Assembly: GCF_005048855.1 (NCBI RefSeq)
Contig: NZ_SUME01000005.1
Span: 496,001 to 560,000, forward strand
Reading direction: 5' to 3'
Origin: Sphingobacterium olei
GTDB taxonomy: Bacteria; Bacteroidota; Bacteroidia; Sphingobacteriales; Sphingobacteriaceae
Length of the DNA stretch: 64,000 nucleotides
Part shown: positions 25,104 through 33,409 of the stretch, piece by piece
Layout: each line of letters begins with the position of its first letter
Numbering within the stretch: position 1 is the first letter of the stretch
Notes under the pieces: model-generated
Seen by the model: the letters and a program-made list of their open reading frames with translations, nothing else
Databases searched by the model: none
What the model was told of the DNA's origin: nothing
Position numbers and translations under genes: made by a program

Positions 25104-25190
25104 TGACTAGGGGTTAGGTGGAAGGAGTTAGAGACTAGATCGTCCTAACTCCTAAAATCTAACACCTCAATACTCACTACTAAATACTAA
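25098..25190. repeat. Heptamer-repeat intergenic array
   Basis: Starting in the stop codon of the preceding gene, the gap holds 7-bp words ending in TAG (TGACTAG, GGGTTAG, GAGTTAG) and then, in the second half, words beginning CTA (CTAAAAT, CTAACAC, CTAAATA) up to the next start codon. GGAGTTAG (25124-25131) pairs with CTAACTCC (25145-25152), so the transcript could form a hairpin. Confidence 0.7.
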
Positions 25191-25194
25191 TAAA

Positions 25195-25602
25195 ATGACA
25201 ACAACAATAACACTCCATCTCCGACGGAAATACGGGGAGCGGGGAACCAATGGCACGATCTATTTTCTAGGAGAACCGATCTGCCACACGATAGAACTGC
25301 CCTGGCAGGACAATACGCCAAACAAAAGCTGTATCCCGGAAGGACGCTACAGGCTGGAAAAAAGGGTCTACCCCAAGAATGGGGAGCAGATTGGAATTCC
25401 ATCTGTGCAAGGAAGGGAAGCCATCCTGATCCATGCCGCGAACAACGCCGAACAGCATCTACGCGGTTGCATTGCGCCGGTTACAAAACTGACCGGAGAA
25501 GGTACAGGCGACGAAAGCGCAAAAGCCCTCAAAGAGTTGAAATCCCTCGTTTACGGGCTGTGGGATATGGGAGCAGAAGTGTTTTTAGTGATTAGGGGTT
25601 AG
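25195..25602 (+). CDS. DUF5675 family protein
   Basis: A 135-residue protein matching DUF5675: an N-terminal strand region (TTTITLHLRRKYGERGTNGTIYF), then TIELPWQDNTPNKSCIPEGRYRLEKR, ILIHAANNAEQHLRGCIAPV and a C-terminal helix. DUF5675 proteins are found in phages and phage-derived loci and have a cluster of conserved His, Asn and Cys that suggests an enzyme, perhaps acting on peptidoglycan; no activity is established. The C-terminal VIRG and its stop codon come from the heptamer repeat. Confidence 0.82.
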   Translation: MTTTITLHLRRKYGERGTNGTIYFLGEPICHTIELPWQDNTPNKSCIPEGRYRLEKRVYPKNGEQIGIPSVQGREAILIHAANNAEQHLRGCIAPVTKLTGEGTGDESAKALKELKSLVYGLWDMGAEVFLVIRG

Positions 25603-25880
25603 TGACTGGTAATTGGTGACTGGTAATTGGTGACTAGTGACTAGGGGTTAGAACTATTATTCTCGTCTTTGCGAGGAGCATAGCGACGCGGCAATCTTAG
25701 AGGGGTTAGGGGTTAGTGACTAGGGGTTAGGAGTGTCTTTGTCGTCAGAACGACGAAATCTTACATCTAACGTCTCATATCTAATATCTAACGTCTCAAA
25801 TCTAAAATCTAAAGTCTCAAATCTAAAATCTAATGTCTAACATCTTAATACTTAATACTAAATACTTAATACTATATACT
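25603..25880. repeat. Heptamer-repeat array with embedded REP-like element
   Basis: Two identical 14-bp units TGACTGGTAATTGG occupy 25603-25616 and 25617-25630, followed by TGACTAG and GGGTTAG words. A REP-like segment (GTCTTTGCGAGGAGC) lies near 25670. After 25760 come about 15 CTA-type heptamers (CTAACGT, CTAAAAT, CTAATGT) right up to the ATG at 25881. No gene lies here. Confidence 0.75.
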
Positions 25881-26222
25881 ATGCGTAGCATCATAAACAA
25901 AATCAGCAAAGCAGTACAGGTGGTACTACTTGCTCCAATCAAGCTGCCGGGTAAGGCGCTGAATATTTTAAAATACGTAGCTGTCGGTTTGGGCATCATC
26001 GAATCGGTTCTGGATAACGGAAAGCCGGAATCGGAAACCCCAGACCAGAAGGGTAAAGAGCAAGATAGCGATGTAGCGGCCGAAAACGGGATCGCCCATC
26101 CGCGTGCGGAAGTGAACCTTGATGATGGCGGAAGTGTAGTACCTGAGCAGACAGCTCACTTCGCACAATCGGATGTCGTGCGGTCGAAAACGGCTACAGA
26201 AACGGAGGTACGTGATGAATAG
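25881..26222 (+). CDS. Hypothetical small amphipathic/acidic protein
   Basis: A 113-residue protein from ATG 25881; the upstream in-frame ATG at 25833 lies in repeat DNA. The first 45 residues are basic and hydrophobic (IINKISKAVQVVLLAPIKLPGKALNILKYVAVGLGIIESVL), like a membrane-associated or amphipathic helix pair. The rest is acidic, low-complexity and Glu/Asp rich. No homologous family is recognised. It overlaps the next gene by 8 bp, so the two are translationally coupled parts of the DUF5675 cassette. Confidence 0.62.
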   Translation: MRSIINKISKAVQVVLLAPIKLPGKALNILKYVAVGLGIIESVLDNGKPESETPDQKGKEQDSDVAAENGIAHPRAEVNLDDGGSVVPEQTAHFAQSDVVRSKTATETEVRDE

Positions 26223-26379
26223 TCATGGCGGTGGCTGGTTTCCCGTGCTGGGCGGAAGCTGTTGCAGCATCATGGGTTTAATTCCCTGGCATAACCTCCT
26301 GCAGACGGTGGTATTGGCTATTGTTGGTACATTGGTCAGTTACCTGCTTACGCGATTGCTGCAGGGCAGAGGGAAGTAG
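26215..26379 (+). CDS. Tiny holin-like membrane protein
   Basis: A 54-residue protein from ATG 26215, which overlaps the end of the previous gene (GATGAATAG); the frame to 26173 lies inside that gene. A Gly/Trp/Cys-rich N-terminus is followed by one membrane helix (LLQTVVLAIVGTLVSYLLTRLL) and a basic tail GRGK. The size, single helix and charged C-terminus are those of small holins or membrane peptides, and the position after a DUF5675 gene fits a lysis-like cassette. This is an inference. Confidence 0.55.
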   Translation: MNSHGGGWFPVLGGSCCSIMGLIPWHNLLQTVVLAIVGTLVSYLLTRLLQGRGK

Positions 26380-26405
26380 AACCGCAAAGGCTCGATAAAC
26401 GAAAG

Positions 26406-26437
26406 GAGACGACTTAGTATGGTCGTCTCTTTTTTTT
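26406..26437 (+). terminator. Rho-independent terminator of the DUF5675 cassette
   Basis: A perfect 8-bp stem GAGACGAC/GTCGTCTC with an 8-nt loop is followed by eight T residues, 27 bp after the holin-like gene. Confidence 0.9.
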
Positions 26438-26460
26438 ATTAAAGTACAATGTTATAGCAA

Positions 26461-26670
26461 CTAAGTTGTGAGCAGCCATTTCCAGGCTGGAATGACCAAT
26501 AATTCTTTCAATGCCAGTATCATTGCCGAAGTTTTACCTACCCGTCGTGGACCTATGATTTCCTGAATTTTGTTTAAGCCTAATGTAATGCCGGTCTCGC
26601 GGGGTGTAAGAGGCTTTTTTAGTAATTCGAGCTTGTTTACGGATAGTATTTCTTTTAGAGTTTCTTTCAT
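26461..26670 (-). pseudogene. N-terminal relic of an AAA ATPase (DUF4143 type)
   Basis: A 69-residue frame beginning MKETLKEILSVNKLELLKK and containing the Walker A motif IIGPRRVGKTS, then ending abruptly 20 residues later (KWLLTT). Full-length relatives are about 390 residues, as in the intact gene at 46894-48078. Nothing downstream resembles the missing parts, so this is a truncated remnant. Upstream lie two TTTCA...TGAAA dyads. Confidence 0.75.
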
Positions 26671-26692
26671 AGGAAGCTAAATTTGTAATAAG

Positions 26693-26744
26693 TTTCACTG
26701 AATGAAATACAAAATATATAAAAAGTTTCATTTTGTGAGTGAAA
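26693..26744. repeat. Paired TTTCA/TGAAA dyads upstream of the ATPase relic
   Basis: AGTTTCA at 26691-26697 is followed by TGAAAT at 26703-26708, and AGTTTCA at 26724-26730 by TGAAAT at 26740-26745. Both dyads lie upstream of the minus-strand ATPase relic, so they could be its old operators or promoter sites. Confidence 0.5.
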
Positions 26745-26861
26745 TATTTTTTTACGAAGCTGCCATGCGCAGCACGGTATTTGCCAATTTCGATTGAAGA
26801 GGATTTTGTCGTTTAATAGCAGGTCTTTGTCGTCACCCTCACGACTTTTATCGATTTATTG

Positions 26862-26892
26862 TTGGTTTTTAATGTAAAAACGAGTACTTTTG
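26862..26892 (+). promoter_or_regulatory. Promoter of the regulator at the head of the polysaccharide locus
   Basis: TTG (26862-26864) and the exact -7 box TACTTTTG (26885-26892) are 20 bp apart, placing the transcript start near 26900, just before ATG 26914. This rules out the TTG at 26890 as a start codon. Confidence 0.6.
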
Positions 26893-26913
26893 TTGCTCAA
26901 TGCTACTGATGCT

Positions 26914-27423
26914 ATGTTAGAAACCCTGATCACGTCCAAGACGCGACTAAAGCTTTTGATTAAGTTTTTTGCCTACGCAACCAATAAGGGTTATTTGCGG
27001 GGTCTGGCGGAAGAATTTCACGAATCCACCAACGCGATCCGTAAAGAACTTAATCAGTTGACAGATGCGGGTTATCTAATCCGCGAGCAGCAAGATAATA
27101 AAGTTATTTATCAGGCCAATAACAAACACCCCCTTTTTAATTCCCTACAACGCCTTATTCGGGATTATCTCGGAATGGATGATCTGATCGATAATATATT
27201 TGCTAAGGCGGGTGATATTGAGCAAGTCAGTTTGATAGGTGATTACGCAAGAGGTGTCGATTCAGGAACATTAGAAGTATGTATATTAGGAAATGATCTC
27301 GATACGGATTACTTATCGCGGTTAGCGAATAAGTCATCGGAGCTTTTAAAAAAATCTGTGAAACTATATTTTGAAAAGTCGCCCGCATCCGTGCATCATA
27401 TTATACTGTTTAAAAAGAAATAG
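26914..27423 (+). CDS. ArsR-like winged-helix regulator with nucleotidyltransferase-like domain
   Basis: A 169-residue protein. Residues 1-80 form a winged helix (RLKLLIKFFAYATNKGYLRGLAEEFHESTNAIRKELNQLTDAGYL). Residues 95-169 resemble a minimal nucleotidyltransferase fold (IEQVSLIGDYARGVDSGTLEVCILGND). Genes of this type open polysaccharide clusters in Sphingobacteriaceae, so it is a likely local regulator of the EPS locus. It stands 21 bp before the AlbA_2 ATPase gene. The start follows directly from the promoter. Confidence 0.75.
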   Translation: MLETLITSKTRLKLLIKFFAYATNKGYLRGLAEEFHESTNAIRKELNQLTDAGYLIREQQDNKVIYQANNKHPLFNSLQRLIRDYLGMDDLIDNIFAKAGDIEQVSLIGDYARGVDSGTLEVCILGNDLDTDYLSRLANKSSELLKKSVKLYFEKSPASVHHIILFKKK

Positions 27424-27444
27424 GCAACAGGCAGATTCGCAAAA

Positions 27445-28764
27445 ATGGTAGAAACCAACCGTATAGAACACAAAGAAAGACTAACTGACCATCTCGAAAA
27501 AGAGGTTGTTGCTTTCTTGAACTATCTTGGCGGTGGGATTATTTATCTCGGTATTGCTAAAGATGGCAGTGTGGTCGGTGTTGAAAATGCGGATCAGGTT
27601 CAGTTGCAGATTAAAGACCGTCTTCGAAATAATATTTCACCCTCCTGTTTGGGGTTGTTTGATGTAGTACTGGAGCAAAGAGAAGGTGTCTCGGTTATCA
27701 AAATTATTGTAGCGAGTGGAGCAGAAAGACCTTATTACATAAAAAAATACGGTATGTCCGAAAGAGGGGCATTTATCCGTACCGGAAGTGCTTCAGAGCC
27801 GATGTCGGCTCATATGATTGAAACGTTGTTTGCAAAGCGGACGAGAAATTCAATTGGAAAGATTAAATCACCTCGACAAGATTTGAGCTTTGAACAGCTT
27901 CGGATTTATTATGATGCGGCGGGTAAGACACTTAACGAGCAGTTTGCTAAAAATTTAGAACTGCTCAATGACGATACCGTGTATAATTATGTAGCTTATT
28001 TGATGGCGGATAATAATACGACGTCGGTCAAGGTTGCTCGGTACAATGGTAGGGATAGGGTTGATTTAATACAGAGTAATGAATACGGCTTCTGTTCATT
28101 AATAAAAGCCACTAAACAGGTTTTGGATAGAATAGAGGTCGAAAATAAGACCTTAACAAAAATTACGTCGAAAGAACGGGAAGAAAGACGTCTTTGGGAT
28201 GCAGTTGCTTTACGTGAAGCGGTAATCAACGCGATTGTACATAACGATTATACGTATGAATTAGCACCTAAATTTGAGTTTTTTGACGACAGGATGGAGA
28301 TTACTTCATATGGTGGTCTTCCAGAGGGAATGACGCAAGGTGAGTTCTTTGATGGCGTTTCTATTCCAAGGAGTAAAGAGATAATGCGGATCTTTCGGGA
28401 TATGGAACTGGTAGAGCAGTTAGGATCTGGAGTGCCGAGAATTTTGCGCGCCTATGCAAAAGAGTGTTTTCAATTTTCGACTAATTACATCAGAATGAGT
28501 TTTCCAATACATCGCGGTATAGAGCCTGTCGGTGTAAATGAGGGATTAAATGAGGGATTAAATGAGGGATTAAACGAGGGATTAAAATCATTATTGTTTG
28601 CCATTACGAATAACCCGGGAGTAAAAGTAAAGGATTTGGCTAGTATTTTAGATTTCCGCCCTATCAAAACTATTGAAAGACAGATTTCACAATTAATAGA
28701 AAGAAAATTAATAGAAAGAAGAGGAAGCAAAAAGACAGGCGGATACTTTATAAAGGAAGAGTAA
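27445..28764 (+). CDS. AlbA_2 domain, putative ATP-binding transcriptional regulator
   Basis: A 439-residue protein. The AlbA_2 (Schlafen-like) domain spans about 5-130 (EHKERLTDHLEKEVVAFLNYLGGGIIYLGI; RGAFIRTGSASEPM), and a GHKL/HATPase-like region about 245-345 (LREAVINAIVHNDYTY; FFDDRMEITSYGGLP; VEQLGSGVPRIL). Four NEGL repeats form the linker (about 365-380), followed by a winged helix. Such proteins are mobile accessory regulators or defence-linked factors; the function here is not known. It splits the regulator from the EPS genes, so it may be an insertion. Confidence 0.8.
   Translation: MVETNRIEHKERLTDHLEKEVVAFLNYLGGGIIYLGIAKDGSVVGVENADQVQLQIKDRLRNNISPSCLGLFDVVLEQREGVSVIKIIVASGAERPYYIKKYGMSERGAFIRTGSASEPMSAHMIETLFAKRTRNSIGKIKSPRQDLSFEQLRIYYDAAGKTLNEQFAKNLELLNDDTVYNYVAYLMADNNTTSVKVARYNGRDRVDLIQSNEYGFCSLIKATKQVLDRIEVENKTLTKITSKEREERRLWDAVALREAVINAIVHNDYTYELAPKFEFFDDRMEITSYGGLPEGMTQGEFFDGVSIPRSKEIMRIFRDMELVEQLGSGVPRILRAYAKECFQFSTNYIRMSFPIHRGIEPVGVNEGLNEGLNEGLNEGLKSLLFAITNNPGVKVKDLASILDFRPIKTIERQISQLIERKLIERRGSKKTGGYFIKEE
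28537..28584 (+). repeat. Four 12-bp tandem repeats inside the AlbA_2 gene
   Basis: Four units of AATGAGGGATTA (the last has AAC for AAT) encode NEGL x4 in the linker before the C-terminal winged helix. Copy-number changes would stay in frame. Confidence 0.9.
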
Positions 28765-28767
28765 TAT

Positions 28768-28800
28768 GCGAACCGAGCGTAGCGAGCTCATGGATTCCAT
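28768..28800. repeat. 33-bp direct repeat, copy 1
   Basis: It is identical over 33 bp (GCGAACCGAGCGTAGCGAGC and the 13 bp after it) to 28971-29003; similarity continues for about 35 bp beyond. It begins 4 bp after the AlbA_2 gene. Confidence 0.9.
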
Positions 28801-28917
28801 AAAGAAAAGAAAGTATCATCCATAATAAGCAAATATGCAATTAAACAATAAATACGGCACAAAAATTGTTATTAGCACGCAAGTCATCGGAATGTTACAA
28901 AAATCCGTTAACTTTAT

Positions 28918-28946
28918 TTTGAGAAACAACAGTATTCGTACATTTA
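28918..28946 (+). promoter_or_regulatory. Promoter of the nucleotide-sugar operon
   Basis: TTTG (28918-28921) and TACATTTA (28939-28946) are 17 bp apart, a good Bacteroidota -33/-7 pair. It sits between the two 33-bp repeats and about 160 bp before the first EPS gene start. The 28765-29103 gap holds no gene. Confidence 0.55.
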
Positions 28947-28970
28947 TTATTTAAGCAGATACGCAGATAG

Positions 28971-29003
28971 GCGAACCGAGCGTAGCGAGCTCATGGATTC
29001 CAT
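28971..29003. repeat. 33-bp direct repeat, copy 2
   Basis: This is the second exact copy of the repeat at 28768, lying in the expected 5' leader of the EPS operon. The shared core GAGCGTAGCGAGCTC is partly palindromic, so each copy can fold. Confidence 0.9.
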
Positions 29004-29103
29004 CAAAGAAAAAGAGGATCATCTATAATAGGCAAATCCGTAGTTTATGAAATCAGAAACTAGTAAAAATTTGGACACAAACGTTAAAAACGATAGACAA
29101 AAT

Positions 29104-29532
29104 ATGCGCATTGGCATTACTTTTTCGGCATTCGACCTGTTACATGCCGGTCATATTAAGATGCTGGAGGAGGCGAAACGTCAATGCGATTATTTGATTT
29201 GCGGTCTGCAGGTAGATCCTACCTTAGACCGTCCAGAAAAGAATAAGCCGAGCCAAACGGTGGTAGAGCGCTATATCCAATTGTCAGGCTGCAAACATGT
29301 GGATGAGATCGTACCTTATCTGACCGAGCAAGATCTGGAAGATGTTTTACGTTCATTTCAAATCGATATACGGATCTTAGGTGATGAATATAAGGATAGA
29401 GACTTTACGGGCAGAGCATATTGCGAAGAAAAAGGCATTGAACTTTACTTCAATACACGCGATCACCGTTTTTCGAGTTCGGGCTTAAGGAAAGTGGTTG
29501 CGGAGAAGGAAATGGATAATAATGGAGGGTAG
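29104..29532 (+). CDS. Cytidylyltransferase-family protein (glycerol-3-phosphate type)
   Basis: A 142-residue nucleotidyltransferase from ATG 29104; ATG 29047 adds 19 disordered-looking residues. The family signature is at the N-terminus, MRIGITFSAFDLLHAGHIKMLEEAK with HxGH, then YLICGLQVDP, RYIQLSGCKHVDEIVPY and the closing FSSSGLRKV (ISSTxxR-like). Such enzymes join CTP to a phosphorylated alcohol or sugar, giving CDP-glycerol or CDP-like precursors. Its position at the head of the EPS operon suggests a precursor for a polysaccharide modification. Confidence 0.8.
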   Translation: MRIGITFSAFDLLHAGHIKMLEEAKRQCDYLICGLQVDPTLDRPEKNKPSQTVVERYIQLSGCKHVDEIVPYLTEQDLEDVLRSFQIDIRILGDEYKDRDFTGRAYCEEKGIELYFNTRDHRFSSSGLRKVVAEKEMDNNGG

Positions 29533-29583
29533 TAACTAGGGGTTAGGAGTTAGAGACTAGTAGTTAGAAATGAATAAAACAAC

Positions 29584-30939
29584 ATGCAGTTAGGCGAATT
29601 CGCGAATACGCAAATTAAAAAAATTGCCATTATCGGGCAAGGATATGTCGGTCTTCCATTGGCCATTGAATTTGCGTCGCATTTTCCAGTGGTGGGGTTT
29701 GATATCAATGCAGATCGTGTTGCGGAATTGAATGATGCCAAAGATAGCACACGAGAGGCGGATTTAGACAAGCTGGAGGTAGCTGTCAAAGATGCGGAGG
29801 AAACCAATTTTGTAAAGGGATATCGTGCTTCTTCCTTACTGGATGACATTCGGGATGCCCATGTTTTTATCGTGACTGTACCTACGCCTATTGACCGCTA
29901 CAATTCACCGGACTTACAGCCACTACTGAAAGCGACAACGATGCTGGGGGAGGTTATCAAAAGAGGAGATATCGTGATTTACGAATCTACGGTATATCCC
30001 GGTTGTACCGAAGAAGAATGTGTGCCGCTATTGGAAAAGATATCAGGTTTAACCTTTAATACCGATTTTTTTGTCGGTTATTCACCCGAACGGATCAATC
30101 CGGGCGATAAGGTAAACACGCTGACAACGATAAAAAAGGTAACTTCAGGTTCCACACCAGCAATTGCCGAGGAAATAGATCAATTATATAAAAAGATTAT
30201 TCTAGCCGGTACGCATAAGGCACCTTCGATCAAAGTGGCTGAAGCGTCAAAAGCGATCGAAAATGCGCAGCGTGATGTCAATATTTCTTTTGTGAATGAG
30301 CTGGCACTAATATTTGACCGTGTTGGTATTGATACCAATGATGTATTAGAGGCTGCAGGGACTAAATTCAACTTTTTGAAATATAAGCCTGGTTTGGTTG
30401 GTGGACATTGTATATCTGTCGACCCGTATTATCTGGCCCATAAAGCGGAGCAGCTGGGCTATCATCCAGATGTAATTCTGTCCGGCCGCCGGGTAAATGA
30501 TTCCATGGCTCGTTTTGTCGCATCTAAAGTGGTGAAATTAATGATTGGAAAAGGTATCAACGTGAAGGATTCGAAAGCATTGATACTAGGGATTACGTTT
30601 AAAGAGAACTGTCCGGATGTACGGAATACCAAAGTCATTGACATCCGTAAGGAATTGATAGAGTATGGTATTCAGGTAGATATTTATGATCCTTGGGCAG
30701 ACCCCGAGGAAGTTTCTCACGAATACGGTATCAAGTTGCTAAACGAATCACCTGCAACAAATGACCAGTCACCAGTCACCAGTCACGAATCACCAGTCAC
30801 TAAGTACGAAGCCGTGATATTAGCTGTAGCGCATCATGAATTTTTAACATATAATATTAAATCGTTAACAAAAGATGCCAATGTTGTATTTGATATCAAA
30901 GGTTGTTTAGACCGTTCAATTGTTGATGCAAGACTTTAA
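29584..30939 (+). CDS. UDP-N-acetylhexosamine dehydrogenase (WbpO/TviB type) with repeat-derived insert
   Basis: A 451-residue nucleotide-sugar dehydrogenase. The NAD motif is [10 protein letters not shown] (residues 17-25), the substrate loops include [12 protein letters not shown] and [14 protein letters not shown], and the nucleophile is C276 in [12 protein letters not shown]. WbpO/TviB-type enzymes make UDP-GalNAcA or UDP-GlcNAcA for capsules. Residues about 389-407 ([18 protein letters not shown]) are an insertion encoded by heptamer repeats at 30748-30801, placed in a surface loop before [13 protein letters not shown]. It is otherwise complete. Confidence 0.88.
   Translation: MQLGEFANTQIKKIAIIGQGYVGLPLAIEFASHFPVVGFDINADRVAELNDAKDSTREADLDKLEVAVKDAEETNFVKGYRASSLLDDIRDAHVFIVTVPTPIDRYNSPDLQPLLKATTMLGEVIKRGDIVIYESTVYPGCTEEECVPLLEKISGLTFNTDFFVGYSPERINPGDKVNTLTTIKKVTSGSTPAIAEEIDQLYKKIILAGTHKAPSIKVAEASKAIENAQRDVNISFVNELALIFDRVGIDTNDVLEAAGTKFNFLKYKPGLVGGHCISVDPYYLAHKAEQLGYHPDVILSGRRVNDSMARFVASKVVKLMIGKGINVKDSKALILGITFKENCPDVRNTKVIDIRKELIEYGIQVDIYDPWADPEEVSHEYGIKLLNESPATNDQSPVTSHESPVTKYEAVILAVAHHEFLTYNIKSLTKDANVVFDIKGCLDRSIVDARL
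30748..30801 (+). repeat. Heptamer array translated inside a dehydrogenase gene
   Basis: The 7-bp word CACCAGT and variants (CACGAAT) recur about six times in a row; 42 bp is a multiple of three, so the frame is kept and 14 extra residues are added. The words are the complement of the TGACTGG words at 25603. Confidence 0.75.
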
Positions 30940-30946
30940 AAAAAAT

Positions 30947-32326
30947 ATGCAAATAAAAAAAATTACCTGTATAGGAGCCGGTTATGTTGGAGGCCCTACG
31001 ATGTCTGTTATTGCACAGAAAAACCCTAATGTTCAGGTAACGGTTGTAGATTTAAACGAAGCACGTATTGCTGCATGGAATGATGCCGACCTATCCAAAC
31101 TGCCGGTATACGAGCCGGGTCTGGACGGTGTTGTCGGAGAAGCCCGCGGGCGTAACCTGTTTTTCTCTACGGATGTGGATAAAGCGATACACGAAGCCGA
31201 TATGATTTTTATTTCGGTTAATACCCCTACTAAAACTTACGGAAAAGGTAAAGGACAGGCCGCAGATCTAAAATTTATTGAGCTCTGTGCCCGTCAGATA
31301 GCTGCTGTTGCTAAGTCGGACAAGATTGTGGTGGAAAAATCAACATTGCCGGTCCGCACAGCAGAAGCACTTAAATCTATTCTAGACAACACAGGGAATG
31401 GAGTCAACTTCCATATCCTTTCCAACCCCGAGTTTTTGGCAGAGGGTACAGCCGTAACAGACCTGCACAATCCGGACCGCGTACTGATTGGAGGAGAGGA
31501 CGCAGATGCCATAGAGGCCCTGGTGCAGGTCTACGAAGCATGGGTTCCACGTGACCGCATCCTGACCACCAACCTCTGGTCGTCCGAACTGTCCAAACTG
31601 GTTGCCAACGCCTTCCTGGCACAGCGTGTCTCATCGATCAATTCGATATCCGAACTTTGCGAAGTGACCGGTGCAAATGTGGATGAAGTATCACGTGCTA
31701 TCGGTTACGACTCTCGTATCGGTGCAAAATTCCTGAAAGCTTCGGTCGGCTTTGGCGGATCCTGCTTTCAGAAAGATATCCTGAACCTCGTGTATATCGC
31801 ACGTTCCTATAATCTGAAGGCTGTTGCGGACTACTGGGAACAGGTCATCATCCTGAACGACCACCAAAAAGTACGTTTTGCGGAGAATATCATCAAGACA
31901 TTATACAATACGGTCAATGGCAAAAATATTGCCTTTCTGGGCTGGGCGTTTAAGAAAGACACCAATGACACTAGGGAATCAGCAGCTATCTATGTAGCCG
32001 ATCACCTGCTGGATGAAGAGGCGAATGTGATTGTCTACGACCCTAAGGTGCCTGCAGAGCAGATATACAGAGATCTGGATTACCTGGGCACACGGTCTCC
32101 CGAAGAAAACCGGAGACTGGTGAAGGTCGTGAATGATCCGTATGAAGCGCTTGCAGGGGTACATGCAGTAGCAATTTTAACGGAGTGGGAAGAGTTTAAA
32201 AGTTACGACTGGGAAAAGATAAAAGAAACGATGAAAAAACCTTCCTTTGTATTTGATGGACGGAAATTATTGAACCGTTCGAAGATAGAAGGCCTAGGTT
32301 ATGTTTATTACGCAATTGGGGAATAG
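30947..32326 (+). CDS. UDP-glucose 6-dehydrogenase
   Basis: A 459-residue enzyme starting at ATG 30947, 8 bp after the previous gene. The NAD site is [16 protein letters not shown], the UDP-sugar region contains [12 protein letters not shown] and [13 protein letters not shown], and the catalytic Cys is in [12 protein letters not shown]. It resembles the longer eukaryote-like UGDs (insert [14 protein letters not shown]-terminal [11 protein letters not shown]). It oxidises UDP-glucose to UDP-glucuronate. It supplies the epimerase encoded next and hence a uronic acid for the polysaccharide. Confidence 0.93.
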   Translation: MQIKKITCIGAGYVGGPTMSVIAQKNPNVQVTVVDLNEARIAAWNDADLSKLPVYEPGLDGVVGEARGRNLFFSTDVDKAIHEADMIFISVNTPTKTYGKGKGQAADLKFIELCARQIAAVAKSDKIVVEKSTLPVRTAEALKSILDNTGNGVNFHILSNPEFLAEGTAVTDLHNPDRVLIGGEDADAIEALVQVYEAWVPRDRILTTNLWSSELSKLVANAFLAQRVSSINSISELCEVTGANVDEVSRAIGYDSRIGAKFLKASVGFGGSCFQKDILNLVYIARSYNLKAVADYWEQVIILNDHQKVRFAENIIKTLYNTVNGKNIAFLGWAFKKDTNDTRESAAIYVADHLLDEEANVIVYDPKVPAEQIYRDLDYLGTRSPEENRRLVKVVNDPYEALAGVHAVAILTEWEEFKSYDWEKIKETMKKPSFVFDGRKLLNRSKIEGLGYVYYAIGE

Positions 32327-32377
32327 CATTGATGGTGATTCATAGATTAAGTTAATTCGCAAATAACGAACATAAAT

Positions 32378-33406
32378 ATGGAATACAAGAAAATCCTCGT
32401 TACGGGAGCAGCTGGTTTTATAGGGTTCCACCTTAGCAAAAAGCTGTTGGAGCAAGGAATAGAGGTGGTGGGTCTAGACAATATCAACGATTATTACGAT
32501 GTGAATCTAAAATACGCACGGCTAGCTGAGTTGGGGGTTAGCAAAGAGGAAGCCGAAAATTGGAACCAGAAAGTTGGGTCTGACAAATACCCTTCTTTTA
32601 AGTTTGTACGCATGAGTCTGGAAGATCAGGACGAGCTACCGGAACTGTTTGCTCAAGAAGGATTTGATGCGGTGATCAACCTTGCGGCACAGGCTGGTGT
32701 ACGTTACAGCCTGGAAAATCCAATGGCCTACGTTGATAGCAACATAGTCGGGTTTGTCAATATTTTGGAATGTTGTAGATATCATGAAATATCACATTTA
32801 ATCTATGCTTCGAGTTCGTCGGTTTATGGAGAGAATGGTAAAGTGCCCTTTTCAGAAGATGATCGAGTAGATTATCCAGTGAGTCTTTATGCCGCTACAA
32901 AGAAGGCTAATGAATTGATGGCGCATACTTATAGTCATTTATATCAAATCCCAACATCGGGACTTCGCTTCTTTACAGTATATGGGCCTTGGGGTAGACC
33001 AGATATGTCCCCGATTTTGTTCGCTTCGGCGATAATGGAGGATCGTCCGATCAAGGTGTTCAATAATGGTGAGATGAGCCGTGATTTTACGTATATTGAC
33101 GACATTATCCAAGGTATTATCGTTACGCTGAATAATCCACCTGTGGCTGCAAAACAACAACCGTTATATCAGGTCTTTAATATTGGTAACGGTTCCCCGG
33201 TTTCGCTGATGGAATTTATTGAAACAATGGAACAGCATCTGGGCAAGGTTGCTGAGAAGAACATGTTACCCATGCAGCCTGGTGATGTATCCCGTACCTG
33301 GGCGGATACTGCACAATTGAATGCTTTGGGTTATCAAAGCAGAACCTCTATCCAAGAAGGAGTTGAGGGGTTTGTTAGATGGTTTAAAAAATTTTATAAT
33401 AAATAA
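32378..33406 (+). CDS. UDP-glucuronate 4-epimerase-like SDR enzyme
   Basis: A 342-residue extended short-chain dehydrogenase. The NAD motif is VTGAAGFIGFHLSKKL, the active-site Ser/Tyr/Lys are in YASSSSVYGENG and YAATKKANE, and RDFTYIDDI lies later. The layout and the motifs INLAAQAGVRYSLENP and TVYGPWGRPDM match bacterial UDP-glucuronate 4-epimerases (LpsL/GAE type), which make UDP-galacturonate. It directly follows the UDP-glucose dehydrogenase, which supports this pathway. Confidence 0.88.
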   Translation: MEYKKILVTGAAGFIGFHLSKKLLEQGIEVVGLDNINDYYDVNLKYARLAELGVSKEEAENWNQKVGSDKYPSFKFVRMSLEDQDELPELFAQEGFDAVINLAAQAGVRYSLENPMAYVDSNIVGFVNILECCRYHEISHLIYASSSSVYGENGKVPFSEDDRVDYPVSLYAATKKANELMAHTYSHLYQIPTSGLRFFTVYGPWGRPDMSPILFASAIMEDRPIKVFNNGEMSRDFTYIDDIIQGIIVTLNNPPVAAKQQPLYQVFNIGNGSPVSLMEFIETMEQHLGKVAEKNMLPMQPGDVSRTWADTAQLNALGYQSRTSIQEGVEGFVRWFKKFYNK

Positions 33407-33409
33407 AAA

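Noticed and set aside
25603..25880. CRISPR array
   Set aside because: The repeats are 7-14 bp, contiguous and degenerate with no spacers, and no cas genes are present.
24345..26379. Remnant of a complete prophage
   Set aside because: No capsid, portal, terminase or tail genes are present nearby; only the small cassette is seen.
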